From: Streptococcaceae bacterium
GTDB taxonomy: Bacteria > Bacillota > Bacilli > Lactobacillales > Streptococcaceae
Direction of reading: 5' to 3'
Assembly (NCBI GenBank): GCA_031285105.1
Contig: JAITWV010000255.1
Span: forward strand, 1 to 14,208
Length of the DNA stretch: 14,208 bases
Position numbers and translations under genes: made by a program. A model generated the notes under the pieces. That model had not been told where the DNA came from and ran no database searches. It saw nothing but the letters and a program-made list of their open reading frames with translations. Of this stretch, positions 1 through 6,982 are shown one piece after another (position 1 is the stretch's first letter; every line of letters begins with the position of its first letter).

Positions 1-206
1 AAGACTTAGCCAAACAATTGAAACAAGCAATGAAAAAGGCTGAATTAGAAGAAACAACAAATTTAAGTTTCACCGGTAGTGTATTAGTCAAAAATGAAAA
101 AGTTTTACGCACTGTTTTAAGAGAAATTGAGCAAGTGAATTTACAAAGAAAACAAGTTGAACCAACCAAAGCAAGTTTTTACTATAACTGGAAAAGTGGT
201 GATTAA
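1..206 (+). CDS. C-terminal end of a BadF/BadG-family amino-sugar kinase (partial)
   Basis: The reading frame is open from the left edge (first full codon at position 3) to TAA at 204-206, giving 67 C-terminal residues. The segment FTGSVLVKNEKVLRTVLREI followed by a Lys-rich stretch and a closing aromatic YYNW resembles the last subdomain of BadF/BadG/BcrA/D-type ATPases, where a Gly-rich GSV turn precedes helices ending the actin-like fold. Family members in Gram-positive bacteria phosphorylate GlcNAc, and the Clostridium MurK enzyme phosphorylates both MurNAc and GlcNAc. Its stop codon abuts the anmK start with no gap, so the two are co-translated. That neighbourhood fits a kinase acting on GlcNAc released by the downstream MupG. 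The assignment is inferred from a short tail plus context; the catalytic N-terminal part lies outside the window. Confidence 0.6.
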   Translation, partial: DLAKQLKQAMKKAELEETTNLSFTGSVLVKNEKVLRTVLREIEQVNLQRKQVEPTKASFYYNWKSGD

Positions 207-1316
207 ATGTTAGCAATCGGCATGATGAGTGGAACTTCACTAGATGGAATTGATGTAGCGTTGGTTGATTTTACGAATGAAAACACACCTGAGTACAATC
301 TAATTGATTTTGAAACCTATGCTTATCCAAGTGAAACAATTACTCGCATTCAAAAAGCAATGAATATTGAAAAAAGTAATGTCGCCTTAATTTGTCAGTT
401 AAATGTTGAATTAGGGAAATTATACGGACAAGCAGCAAAAAAGATGATGACAAAACATGCATTAAACTCCACTGATATTTCCTTTATCGCCAATCACGGA
501 CAAACTATCTATCACTTACCTTATGCTGAATTTCCATCCACTTTACAAATTGGTGAACCAGCAGAAATCTTTGAAGCAACCAAAGTAAAAATTGTTTCAA
601 ATTTTCGTGAAGCTGATATTGCAGTTGGAGGTCAAGGTGCGCCAATTGTGCCATTTACCGAATTTGAATTGTATAAATCAAATCAAGTCAATCGTATTTT
701 TGTCAACATTGGAGGCATTGCAAATTTCACCGTCCTACCAAAAAATGCGACCATTGATCAAGTAGTAGCATTCGACTGCGGACCAGGAAATATGATGATT
801 GATGCGGCCATGCAAATATTTTTCAACCAAGAATATGACAAAAATGGTGAAATTGCACGAACTGGTCAAGTAAATGAAGAAGTTTTAGAGCAATTGATGC
901 AACATCCCTATTTTCAAAAACAAGCACCCAAATCAACCGGACGAGAAGAATTTGGCGTGCAATATGTAGAAGAGTTTTTTAACAAATATGACTTAACAAA
1001 AGAAGATTGGGTAGCAACTTTCACAGCTTTTACCGCTAAATCTTTAGCTAAAGAATTAAAAAAATATGCAAACAGTCATTGGGAAGTGATTGTTGCAGGT
1101 GGTGGCAGCTATAATGCAACTTTACTAGAAAGAATCAGCGAATATTCCGAATTAACCATTCTTACCCAAGAACAATTCGGCTATTCATCAGAAGCAAAAG
1201 AAGCAGTAGCAATGGCAATTTTAGCCAAATACACCATTAAAAAGCAACCAAACAACACACCAAATGCGACTGGTGCCAAAAGAAATGTCGTTTTAGGAAG
1301 AATTACTGAATTTTAA
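207..1316 (+). CDS. anmK: Anhydro-N-acetylmuramic acid kinase AnmK
   Basis: A 369-residue cytoplasmic kinase of the ASKHA (actin-like) fold. It hydrolyses the 1,6-anhydro ring of anhydro-MurNAc and phosphorylates it with ATP to give MurNAc-6-phosphate, the substrate of the next gene, murQ. The length matches the family (about 360-390). Visible motifs are GMMSGTSLDGID at residues 5-16 (phosphate loop), NHGQT at 96-100, FREADIAVGGQGAPIVP at 133-149, VNIGGIANF at 166-174, FDCGPGN at 189-195 (its Asp190 is the likely catalytic base by family analogy) and a C-terminal GGGSYN plus GYSSEAKEAVAMA nucleotide-site segment. The ATG directly follows the stop of the upstream kinase, and AGTGG is the only weak ribosome binding site, so translation is probably coupled. 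Anhydro-MurNAc comes from lytic transglycosylases, which makes this kinase noteworthy in a Gram-positive bacterium. Confidence 0.95.
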   Translation: MLAIGMMSGTSLDGIDVALVDFTNENTPEYNLIDFETYAYPSETITRIQKAMNIEKSNVALICQLNVELGKLYGQAAKKMMTKHALNSTDISFIANHGQTIYHLPYAEFPSTLQIGEPAEIFEATKVKIVSNFREADIAVGGQGAPIVPFTEFELYKSNQVNRIFVNIGGIANFTVLPKNATIDQVVAFDCGPGNMMIDAAMQIFFNQEYDKNGEIARTGQVNEEVLEQLMQHPYFQKQAPKSTGREEFGVQYVEEFFNKYDLTKEDWVATFTAFTAKSLAKELKKYANSHWEVIVAGGGSYNATLLERISEYSELTILTQEQFGYSSEAKEAVAMAILAKYTIKKQPNNTPNATGAKRNVVLGRITEF

Positions 1317-1341
1317 ATTTCGTAAAGAGGATAAAAATAAG

Positions 1342-2253
1342 ATGATCGAACAAATGCAGTCAACTGAAGGACGCAATCCAAAAAGTATGCAAATTGATAC
1401 TTTTTCAGGACTTGAAATTGCACAATTAATGAATCAAGAAGACCGTGTGGTACCTGTTGCCATTGAGTCACAATTAGAAAATATCGGAAAAATTATTGAA
1501 GGATGCGTTGAAAGCTTTAATGCAGGTGGACGTTTAATTTACTTTGGCGCTGGAACAAGTGGACGTTTAGGTGTCTTAGATGCAGCAGAATGTGTCCCAA
1601 CTTTTGGCGTTTCTCCTGATATGGTAGTTGGCTTAATTGCCGGTGGTGAAAAAGCCATGTTAGTTGCTGTTGAAGGTGCTGAAGATTCAAAAGAGTTAGC
1701 AGTTGCTGATTTAAAGAATGTAAATATCAATGAAAATGACATGGTAATTGGTCTTGCTGCTAGTGGACGTACACCATATGTAGTCGGTGGATTAGATTAT
1801 GCCAATGAAATCGGAGCAAAAACAGCCGCTATTTCATGTAATGCACATGCTTTAATTAGTCAACATGCCAAAACAGCCGTTGAATTAGTAGTAGGCCCAG
1901 AAGTATTAACAGGCTCAACTAGATTAAAAGCCGGAACAGCCCAAAAGTTAGTATTAAACATGATTTCAACAGGCGCGATGATTCGTATTGGAAAAGCCTA
2001 TGAAAACTTAATGGTCGATGTACAACCAACCAACATCAAATTAGTAGACCGTGCCAAACGTATCATCATGGAAGCAACAGGTGTAGATATAAAAACTGCT
2101 TCAAACGCTTTTGAATTAAGCAATGGACATTCAAAAACAGCAATCGTAATGATTTTAGCAATGGTAGATGCACCAACAGCTAAAAATGCTTTAGATCAAA
2201 CAAAAGGTTTCATTAAAAAAGCCATTTCATATATCGCAAAAGAGGGAAAATAA
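1342..2253 (+). CDS. murQ: N-acetylmuramic acid 6-phosphate etherase MurQ
   Basis: A 303-residue SIS-fold lyase that removes the D-lactyl ether from MurNAc-6-P, giving GlcNAc-6-P and D-lactate. The family N-terminus is visible as TEGRNP at residues 8-13. The sugar-phosphate loop is FGAGTSGRLGVLDAAECVPTF at 68-88, with the catalytic Glu83; a second conserved acid, Glu114, sits in VEGAEDS. ASGRTPYV at about residue 140 is the second SIS phosphate loop, and GSTRLKAGTAQKL is a further family signature. The C-terminal helical part is complete and the length is normal (about 300). AGAGG at 1326-1330 lies 11 bases before the ATG. It follows anmK by 25 bases and precedes mupG by one base, so the three form one operon. 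MurQ takes MurNAc-6-P from both AnmK and MupG. Confidence 0.97.
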   Translation: MIEQMQSTEGRNPKSMQIDTFSGLEIAQLMNQEDRVVPVAIESQLENIGKIIEGCVESFNAGGRLIYFGAGTSGRLGVLDAAECVPTFGVSPDMVVGLIAGGEKAMLVAVEGAEDSKELAVADLKNVNINENDMVIGLAASGRTPYVVGGLDYANEIGAKTAAISCNAHALISQHAKTAVELVVGPEVLTGSTRLKAGTAQKLVLNMISTGAMIRIGKAYENLMVDVQPTNIKLVDRAKRIIMEATGVDIKTASNAFELSNGHSKTAIVMILAMVDAPTAKNALDQTKGFIKKAISYIAKEGK

Positions 2254-2254
2254 C

Positions 2255-3346
2255 ATGGGAAAATTAGGACTATCCATTTATCCAGAAAAATCAACATTCA
2301 AACAAGATGCCGCCTATTTAGATTTAGCACATCAATACGGCTATACACGTGTTTTCACTTCACTTTTAGAAATCAAAGGTGAAAAAGAACGAGTGATTAA
2401 CAATTTCAAAAAAGTAGTTGATTACGCAAATATTTTAGGTATGGAAGTAATGGTTGATATTTCACCACGCTTATTTACTGAATTAGAAATTTCTTATGAC
2501 GACTTATCATTTTTCCACGACTTAGGAGCTGATGGCATTCGTTTAGATTTAGGTTTTACTGGTCAAGAAGAAGCAAGAATGACAAGAAATCCTTATGGGT
2601 TAAAAATTGAAATCAACATGAGTTCAGGAACAAACTATGTTGACAATATCATGTCTTACGGCCCTAAAAAAGAAACCTTGATTGCTTCACATAACTTTTA
2701 TCCAATGGAGTTTGCAGGACTTGCTTTGGATCATTTTGAATATTGCAATGAAAAATTTATTAAATATGGTTTAAATACAGCTGCTTTTGTGAATGCACCA
2801 TCGGCAACTTTTGGACCATGGCCAGTAATGGATGGTTTGTGTTCATTAGAAATGCATCGTCATTTACCAATTGCTACTCAAGTAAAACATTTATTGTTAA
2901 TGGGAACAATTGATGATATTATTATTGCGAATGCTTATGCGAGTGAAGAAGACTTAAAAGCGGCAAGTGAAGCATTTTTTGCCAATGAGTTGGAATTATT
3001 AGTAGATGCCAAAGAAGATATTACAGCAGATGAGCGTATTAACTTATTTGAATTCCCGCATTTTTACCGTGGCGATCGTAGTGAATATTTACTGCGCTCA
3101 ACGATGACTCGTGTGGTTTTTAAAGAAAAAGAATTTCCAGCTAAAGAACCTGAAGCGATTCATCGTGGGGATATTTTGGTTGGGAATGAAAAATTTGGTC
3201 AGTATAAAGGTGAAACGCAAATTGCTTTAAAAGATATTCCAAATAGTGGACGTGTGAATGTTGTTGGGAAGATTGCGGATGAAGAGTTGATTTTATTGGG
3301 ATATGTGCAACCTTGGTCTAGCTTTAAATTTGTGGAAAACATCTAA
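2255..3346 (+). CDS. mupG: 6-phospho-N-acetylmuramidase MupG (DUF871 family)
   Basis: A 363-residue protein of the family formerly called DUF871. The Staphylococcus aureus member MupG was shown to cleave MurNAc-6-P-GlcNAc, imported by a phosphotransferase system, into MurNAc-6-P and GlcNAc. The N-terminal two thirds should form a TIM barrel: GLSIYPEK at residues 5-12, FTSLLE at 34-39, VMVDISP at 65-71, GADGIRLDLGF at 91-101, EINMSSGTN at 119-127 and SHNFYP at 145-150. The last 110 residues form the usual small beta-rich domain, with the family signature HRGDILVGNEKFGQYKGE. There is no signal peptide, so it acts in the cytoplasm. The ATG lies one base after the murQ stop and uses GAGGG inside the murQ 3' end. 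With MurQ and the upstream kinase it forms a complete intracellular route from disaccharide phosphate to GlcNAc-6-P. Confidence 0.93.
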   Translation: MGKLGLSIYPEKSTFKQDAAYLDLAHQYGYTRVFTSLLEIKGEKERVINNFKKVVDYANILGMEVMVDISPRLFTELEISYDDLSFFHDLGADGIRLDLGFTGQEEARMTRNPYGLKIEINMSSGTNYVDNIMSYGPKKETLIASHNFYPMEFAGLALDHFEYCNEKFIKYGLNTAAFVNAPSATFGPWPVMDGLCSLEMHRHLPIATQVKHLLLMGTIDDIIIANAYASEEDLKAASEAFFANELELLVDAKEDITADERINLFEFPHFYRGDRSEYLLRSTMTRVVFKEKEFPAKEPEAIHRGDILVGNEKFGQYKGETQIALKDIPNSGRVNVVGKIADEELILLGYVQPWSSFKFVENI

Positions 3347-3359
3347 TTGAATAAAAACA

Positions 3360-3392
3360 AAAGATTTGTGGCTAGTTCACATTTCTTTTTTT
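3360..3392 (+). terminator. Weak hairpin with T-tract after mupG
   Basis: AAAGATTTGTG (3360-3370) pairs with CACATTTCTTT (3378-3388) around a 7-base loop, with two internal T-T mismatches, and a T-run follows. It would end or attenuate the recycling operon before the esterase. The imperfect AT-rich stem makes this uncertain. Confidence 0.35.
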
Positions 3393-3409
3393 GCTAAAGG
3401 AGAAAAAGG

Positions 3410-4153
3410 ATGGCACTAATGGAAATTACTTATTTTTCAGATAGCTTAGACATGGAACAAAAAATGACTGTCTTACTACCTGAAACTAGGCAAACCGATA
3501 TACCTGTATTGTATTTACTACACGGCATGGGCGGATCACATTCTTCATGGCTAAGAAAGTCAATAATCGAGCGCTTAATAAAAGACTTAAATTTAGCACT
3601 CGTCATGCCAAGTACAGACTTAGCTTACTATACAAATACCACCTACGGAATGAACTATTTTGACGCAATAGCTCTTGAATTGCCAGAAAAAATCCATCAA
3701 TATTTCTCACAATTATCGACAAAAAAACAAAAGAATTTTATCTGTGGCTTTTCAATGGGTGGATATGGTGCATTAAAAATCGGCTTGAAAACGGACAAAT
3801 TTGGCTATATTGCAAGTTTATCAGGAGCTTTTGATATCAAAAATGAAACGTTAAATGCCATGAAAGATGAAAATTATTGGCAAGGAATTTTTGGTGATTT
3901 AGATCCATTTGAGGAGCTAGTTAACGTGGCAAAAACGAAAAAGAATCAACCTCAAATTTACGCTTGGTGTGGCAAACAAGATTTTCTTTTCAAAGCCAAT
4001 GAGCAAATGATGGCTAAACTAGAGGCTTTCAATTACCCTTTAACTTTTGAGATAACAGAAGGTTCACATGAATGGTATTATTGGGATAAGTATTTGGAAA
4101 ATGTTTTATCATGGCTACCAGTAAACTATACGCCAGAAGAAAGGTTATCTTAG
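3410..4153 (+). CDS. estA: Alpha/beta-hydrolase esterase (EstA/tributyrin esterase type)
   Basis: A 247-residue serine hydrolase of the esterase D/FrmB/EstA type. It most resembles the short-chain (tributyrin) esterase EstA described in Lactococcus and other lactic bacteria, which cleaves short acyl esters in the cytoplasm. The oxyanion segment is LLHGMGG (residues 36-42). The nucleophile elbow is GFSMGGYGA with Ser115, the acid is Asp191 in CGKQDFL, and the base is His220 in EGSHEW; all three are present. The length fits the family (about 250-260). There is no signal peptide. AAGGAG at 3397-3402 lies 7 bases before the ATG. Its TAG stop shares one base with the GTG start of the LrgA-like gene, which implies co-translation. 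The true substrate cannot be read from sequence; formylglutathione hydrolase is the main alternative but less likely in this setting. Confidence 0.85.
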   Translation: MALMEITYFSDSLDMEQKMTVLLPETRQTDIPVLYLLHGMGGSHSSWLRKSIIERLIKDLNLALVMPSTDLAYYTNTTYGMNYFDAIALELPEKIHQYFSQLSTKKQKNFICGFSMGGYGALKIGLKTDKFGYIASLSGAFDIKNETLNAMKDENYWQGIFGDLDPFEELVNVAKTKKNQPQIYAWCGKQDFLFKANEQMMAKLEAFNYPLTFEITEGSHEWYYWDKYLENVLSWLPVNYTPEERLS

Positions 4154-4515
4154 TGAAAATTTATAAGCAGTTATTGATTATTTTAACATTTAGTCTTATT
4201 GGAGAAATAATCGCGCGTTTCATAGTATTGCAATTACCAGGCTCAATCATTGGTTTGTTGCTTTTATTTGTTTTGCTTCAGATGAAATTGATCAAAATAG
4301 ATGATTTCAAAGAAGTTGGCGATTTTTTATTAAATAATATGGCGATTTTATTTGTACCAGCAGCAGTTGCGATTATGGAAAAATTTTCAACCATTGCGGA
4401 TATTTGGTGGCAAATTGTTTTCATTGTTGTTTTATCAATCATGGTAAATATTTTCGTAATTGGCAAAATCGTTCAATGGATCAAAATTAAATTTGAAGGA
4501 GAACTCCATGACTGA
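4153..4515 (+). CDS. lrgA: CidA/LrgA family holin-like membrane protein
   Basis: A 120-residue protein with four hydrophobic segments: about residues 5-22, 27-45, 60-80 and 85-108. Family signatures are LPGSIIGLLLLFVLL and LLNNMAILFVPAAVAIM. LrgA/CidA proteins act with LrgB/CidB partners in the membrane. They were first described as holin/antiholin-like controls of murein hydrolase activity, and more recently related pairs in Bacillus and Streptococcus were linked to pyruvate transport. I place the start at GTG 4153, overlapping the esterase stop (TAGTG), because AAAGG at 4140-4144 is well spaced and the resulting N-terminus (VKIYKQLLIIL) matches the family. A longer ATG start at 4111 would lie wholly inside the esterase gene with no ribosome site. 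The gene overlaps lrgB by 8 bases. Confidence 0.88.
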   Translation: MKIYKQLLIILTFSLIGEIIARFIVLQLPGSIIGLLLLFVLLQMKLIKIDDFKEVGDFLLNNMAILFVPAAVAIMEKFSTIADIWWQIVFIVVLSIMVNIFVIGKIVQWIKIKFEGELHD

Positions 4516-5200
4516 AATCGTAAAAAATCCACTTTTCGGACTGGTTTTATCAATTGGTGTTTATGTACTTTTTGACAAATTATATAAACGTTACCCAACT
4601 CCATTATTTACGCCCTTATTACTTGCGACGATAACTATCATTGCTTTTTTAAAATTAACCGGCATTTCTTATGAGGACTATTATCAAGGTGGTAGTATTT
4701 TGAATATGTTCATTGTGCCAAGTACGGTTGCTTTAGCGATTCCAATGTACCGTAATTTTGAGCGAATGAAGCATCATTTTAAATCAATTATCTTTGGAAT
4801 TGGGTTAGGTGCATTGGTGAATACTTTATTGACCGTTTTATTTGTTCGTGTCTTTGATTTAGAAGACAAAATTGCTATGTCGATTTTTCCACGTTCTGTC
4901 ACTACGGCAATGGCTTTAGGAATTAGTGAAGAAATGCGCGGAATTATGAGTGTGACGATTGTTGCGGTTGCAGCAACGGGCTTATTGACTAGTGTGATTG
5001 GGATTCCTTTGCTAAAATTATTTAAAATTTCAGATCCAATTGCCCAAGGGATTGCGATGGGAGCAACGGGGCATGCGATTGGTACTGGAAAAGCTTTTGA
5101 ATTAGGTAAAACACAAGGAGCGATGGGTGGCTTGTCTATTGGGTTAACAGGAATTTTTTATGTGATGATTGTGCCAGTGATTGTTCAAATTTTCTTTTAA
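4508..5200 (+). CDS. lrgB: CidB/LrgB family membrane protein
   Basis: A 230-residue, strongly hydrophobic protein with several transmembrane helices, the standard partner of LrgA/CidA. Family signatures include PTPLFTPLLLATI, FPRSVTTAMALGISEEMRG and the C-terminal GATGHAIGTGKAFELG followed by GAMGGLSIGLTGI. The start at ATG 4508 is chosen because GAAGGAG at 4495-4501 lies six bases upstream and the N-terminus begins MTEIVKNPLFGL as in homologues. The open frame extends to ATG 4460, but that would overlap lrgA by 56 bases without a ribosome site. The role is membrane transport or autolysis control together with the preceding gene. Co-transcription with an esterase is unusual compared with the lytSR-lrgAB arrangement; no two-component regulator is visible nearby. 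Confidence 0.9.
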   Translation: MTEIVKNPLFGLVLSIGVYVLFDKLYKRYPTPLFTPLLLATITIIAFLKLTGISYEDYYQGGSILNMFIVPSTVALAIPMYRNFERMKHHFKSIIFGIGLGALVNTLLTVLFVRVFDLEDKIAMSIFPRSVTTAMALGISEEMRGIMSVTIVAVAATGLLTSVIGIPLLKLFKISDPIAQGIAMGATGHAIGTGKAFELGKTQGAMGGLSIGLTGIFYVMIVPVIVQIFF

Positions 5201-5235
5201 ATCAAGTTTGTTGCGTTTTAAATCGTATCGAAATG

Positions 5236-5244
5236 TGCTATAAC
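5236..5244 (+). promoter_or_regulatory. Extended -10 promoter element before dinB
   Basis: TGCTATAAC is an extended -10 (TG-n-TATAAC) 23 bases before the dinB ATG. No good -35 lies at 16-18 bases, which is typical for extended -10 promoters. I saw no SOS (LexA/DinR) box with the CGAAC-n4-GTTCG pattern next to it. Confidence 0.5.
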
Positions 5245-5267
5245 ATCTCTAACAGGAGGTATAGCAT

Positions 5268-6389
5268 ATGAGTGAATTAGTTTTTCCTTTAATCAATAAC
5301 ACATCAAGAAAAATCATTCATATTGACATGGATGCTTTTTTTGCGGCAGTTGAAGAACGTGAAGATCCATCCTTACGTGGAAAACCAGTCGTCATTGCTA
5401 GACATCCAAAGGAAACGAGCGGGCGTGGCGTGGTTTCAACTTGTAATTATGAGGCTAGAAAATACGGCATTCATTCTGCTATGAGTTCACAAGAAGCTTA
5501 CAATCGCTGTCCTCATGCTGTTTTTGTATCTGGAAATTATCAATTATATACTGATATTTCTAAACAAATCCAAGAAATTTTTCATCAATACACGGATATC
5601 ACTCAACCAATGTCTATTGATGAAGCATATCTTGATGTAACGAAGAATAAATTAAATGAGTCGTCTGCGATAAAAATTGCGCGTATGATTCAGCAAGACA
5701 TCTATACGAAAACGGGGCTTACTTGTTCAGCGGGCGTTTCTTATAACAAGTTTTTAGCCAAAATAGCTAGTGACTACAAAAAGCCAGCAGGTATGGCCGT
5801 CATCACTCCAGAAGGTGCTGTTGATTTTCTCAAGCAATTACCTATTGAAAAGTTTCACGGTGTCGGCAAAAAATCAGTTCCTTGCTTTCATGAATTAGGC
5901 ATTTACACAGGTGCGGATTTATATGCCAAAAATGAAATGGATTTGATTCGTTTATTTGGGCGTATGGGCTATTCCCTTTACCGAAAAGTGCGTGGAATTC
6001 ATAACTCACCCGTTGCTATTTCTTGGAACCGAAAATCAGTGGGTAAAGAGCGAACTTATGGTACTCCTTTAACTAGAGAAGATGAAATGCAAAAAGAGTT
6101 AAGAAAGTTAGCTCAAAGAGTTGAAGCTAGTCTTACACGCACGAAAAAACACGGTAGAACAGTAGTTGTGAAAATTCGTTATGAAGACTTTTCAACTTTT
6201 ACCAAACGAATTACCATTTCTGAAAACATTTATAAAACAGAAGACATTTATCATTATGCCAAAGAAATTTTCGATGAAGCTTATGAAGATGAAAAAGGCA
6301 TTCGTTTGCTTGGTGTTACTGTTACTACTTTATCACCTTTATATTACGAATTAATCACTCTTCCTTTGTGGCAAGAAACTTCAAACTGA
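5268..6389 (+). CDS. dinB: DNA polymerase IV (DinB, Y-family)
   Basis: A 373-residue error-prone translesion DNA polymerase of the Y family. Catalytic metal ligands are visible: Asp20 in IIHIDMDAFFAAVE and the Asp118-Glu119 pair in MSIDEAYLDV. Phe25 is the expected steric gate against ribonucleotides. VSTCNYEARKYGIHSAMSSQEA (from about residue 56) is the finger segment, and CSAGVSYNKFLAKIASDYKKPAG is the palm signature. LFGRMGYSLYRKVRGIH belongs to the helix-hairpin-helix/thumb. The last residues form the little-finger domain and end in ITLPLW, a possible but non-canonical clamp-binding tail. The ribosome site AGGAGGT (5254-5260) lies 7 bases before the ATG. It is monocistronic: its own promoter precedes it, and a strong terminator begins inside its stop codon. 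Confidence 0.96.
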   Translation: MSELVFPLINNTSRKIIHIDMDAFFAAVEEREDPSLRGKPVVIARHPKETSGRGVVSTCNYEARKYGIHSAMSSQEAYNRCPHAVFVSGNYQLYTDISKQIQEIFHQYTDITQPMSIDEAYLDVTKNKLNESSAIKIARMIQQDIYTKTGLTCSAGVSYNKFLAKIASDYKKPAGMAVITPEGAVDFLKQLPIEKFHGVGKKSVPCFHELGIYTGADLYAKNEMDLIRLFGRMGYSLYRKVRGIHNSPVAISWNRKSVGKERTYGTPLTREDEMQKELRKLAQRVEASLTRTKKHGRTVVVKIRYEDFSTFTKRITISENIYKTEDIYHYAKEIFDEAYEDEKGIRLLGVTVTTLSPLYYELITLPLWQETSN

Positions 6390-6417
6390 GCAGTTTATTC
6401 TGTTCGGTTTTTTTCTT
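6384..6417 (+). terminator. Rho-independent terminator of dinB
   Basis: AACTGAGCAG (6384-6393) pairs fully, with two G-T wobbles, with CTGTTCGGTT (6400-6409) around a 6-base loop, followed by a run of T. The dinB TGA stop lies in the left arm, so termination is packed against the coding end. Confidence 0.85.
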
Positions 6418-6421
6418 TATT

Positions 6422-6435
6422 TGAAAACGTTAATG
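6422..6435 (+). promoter_or_regulatory. Possible catabolite-response (cre-like) element
   Basis: TGAAAACGTTAATG matches 12 of 14 positions of the cre consensus TGWAARCGYTWNCW; the last two positions differ. It lies about 45 bases upstream of the -35 of the marR operon. A single half-degenerate match in AT-rich DNA can arise by chance, so this is tentative. Confidence 0.25.
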
Positions 6436-6467
6436 AAAATATTCTTGAAAATTTAGTTTAAAATTCT

Positions 6468-6507
6468 TTGCAATTATAACTAATGGTAGTATTATCTAAC
6501 ACTGTTA
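6468..6507 (+). promoter_or_regulatory. Promoter and likely autoregulatory operator of the marR operon
   Basis: TTGCAA (6468-6473) and TATTAT (6490-6495) form a -35/-10 pair with a 16-base spacer. Directly after the -10, TAACACTGTTA (6497-6507) is a perfect 5-bp inverted repeat with a one-base centre, covering the expected transcription start. MarR-type repressors commonly bind such palindromes over their own promoter, so autorepression is a reasonable inference. Confidence 0.5.
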
Positions 6508-6532
6508 ATAGTTTATAGTAAGAGGTTAAAAA

Positions 6533-6982
6533 ATGGATTACGAAGAAGCTGCTTTATTCTTTATGCAGACATTAAAATCAACCAATAGATCAAAAATGAT
6601 GGGGAACATGAACCAATATTCAAAAGGCGAAAATGCGGTTTTGGCTCAATTATTTCATCACGATCAAGAAGAAATCGCCCCAAGTGATTTGAGTAAATGC
6701 ACACATACTTCCACAGCTAGAGTTGCAAGTATCCTAAATTCACTTGAAGAAAAAGGATTTGTGACACGTGAAATTTCAAAAGAAGACAGACGAAAAATCA
6801 TTGTGAAAATTACTGAAGCTGGTAAGGAAGAAGCATTAAAAAATAAAAAAATAATTTTAGGAAATATTTCAACAATTTTTGAAAAGATGGGCAAAGAAGA
6901 AACCGAACACTTCTTACGCACTTTTGAAAAATTTGTTGAGCATGGAAGTACAACAAAAGGAGTTACAAACGAACATGAATAG
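6533..6982 (+). CDS. MarR-family transcriptional regulator
   Basis: A 149-residue winged-helix repressor-type protein. An N-terminal dimerisation helix is followed by helix-turn-helix residues around APSDLSKCTHTSTARVASILNSLEEKGFV (about 49-77). The wing carries the family hallmark EDRRKIIVKITEAG (about 83-96), with the conserved Asp-Arg. C-terminal helices complete the dimer interface. The length is typical (140-150). AAGAGG at 6520-6525 lies 7 bases before the ATG. Its 3' end overlaps the exporter start by 8 bases, so it forms an operon with the drug exporter and the DUF4811 gene. By analogy with other MarR-exporter pairs it probably represses the operon until a toxic ligand binds. The ligand cannot be deduced. 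Confidence 0.9.
   Translation: MDYEEAALFFMQTLKSTNRSKMMGNMNQYSKGENAVLAQLFHHDQEEIAPSDLSKCTHTSTARVASILNSLEEKGFVTREISKEDRRKIIVKITEAGKEEALKNKKIILGNISTIFEKMGKEETEHFLRTFEKFVEHGSTTKGVTNEHE

Noticed and set aside
4111..4152. Longer N-terminus for the LrgA-like protein (ATG 4111)
   Set aside because: It lies entirely in the esterase gene without a ribosome site and adds non-family residues; GTG 4153 fits better.
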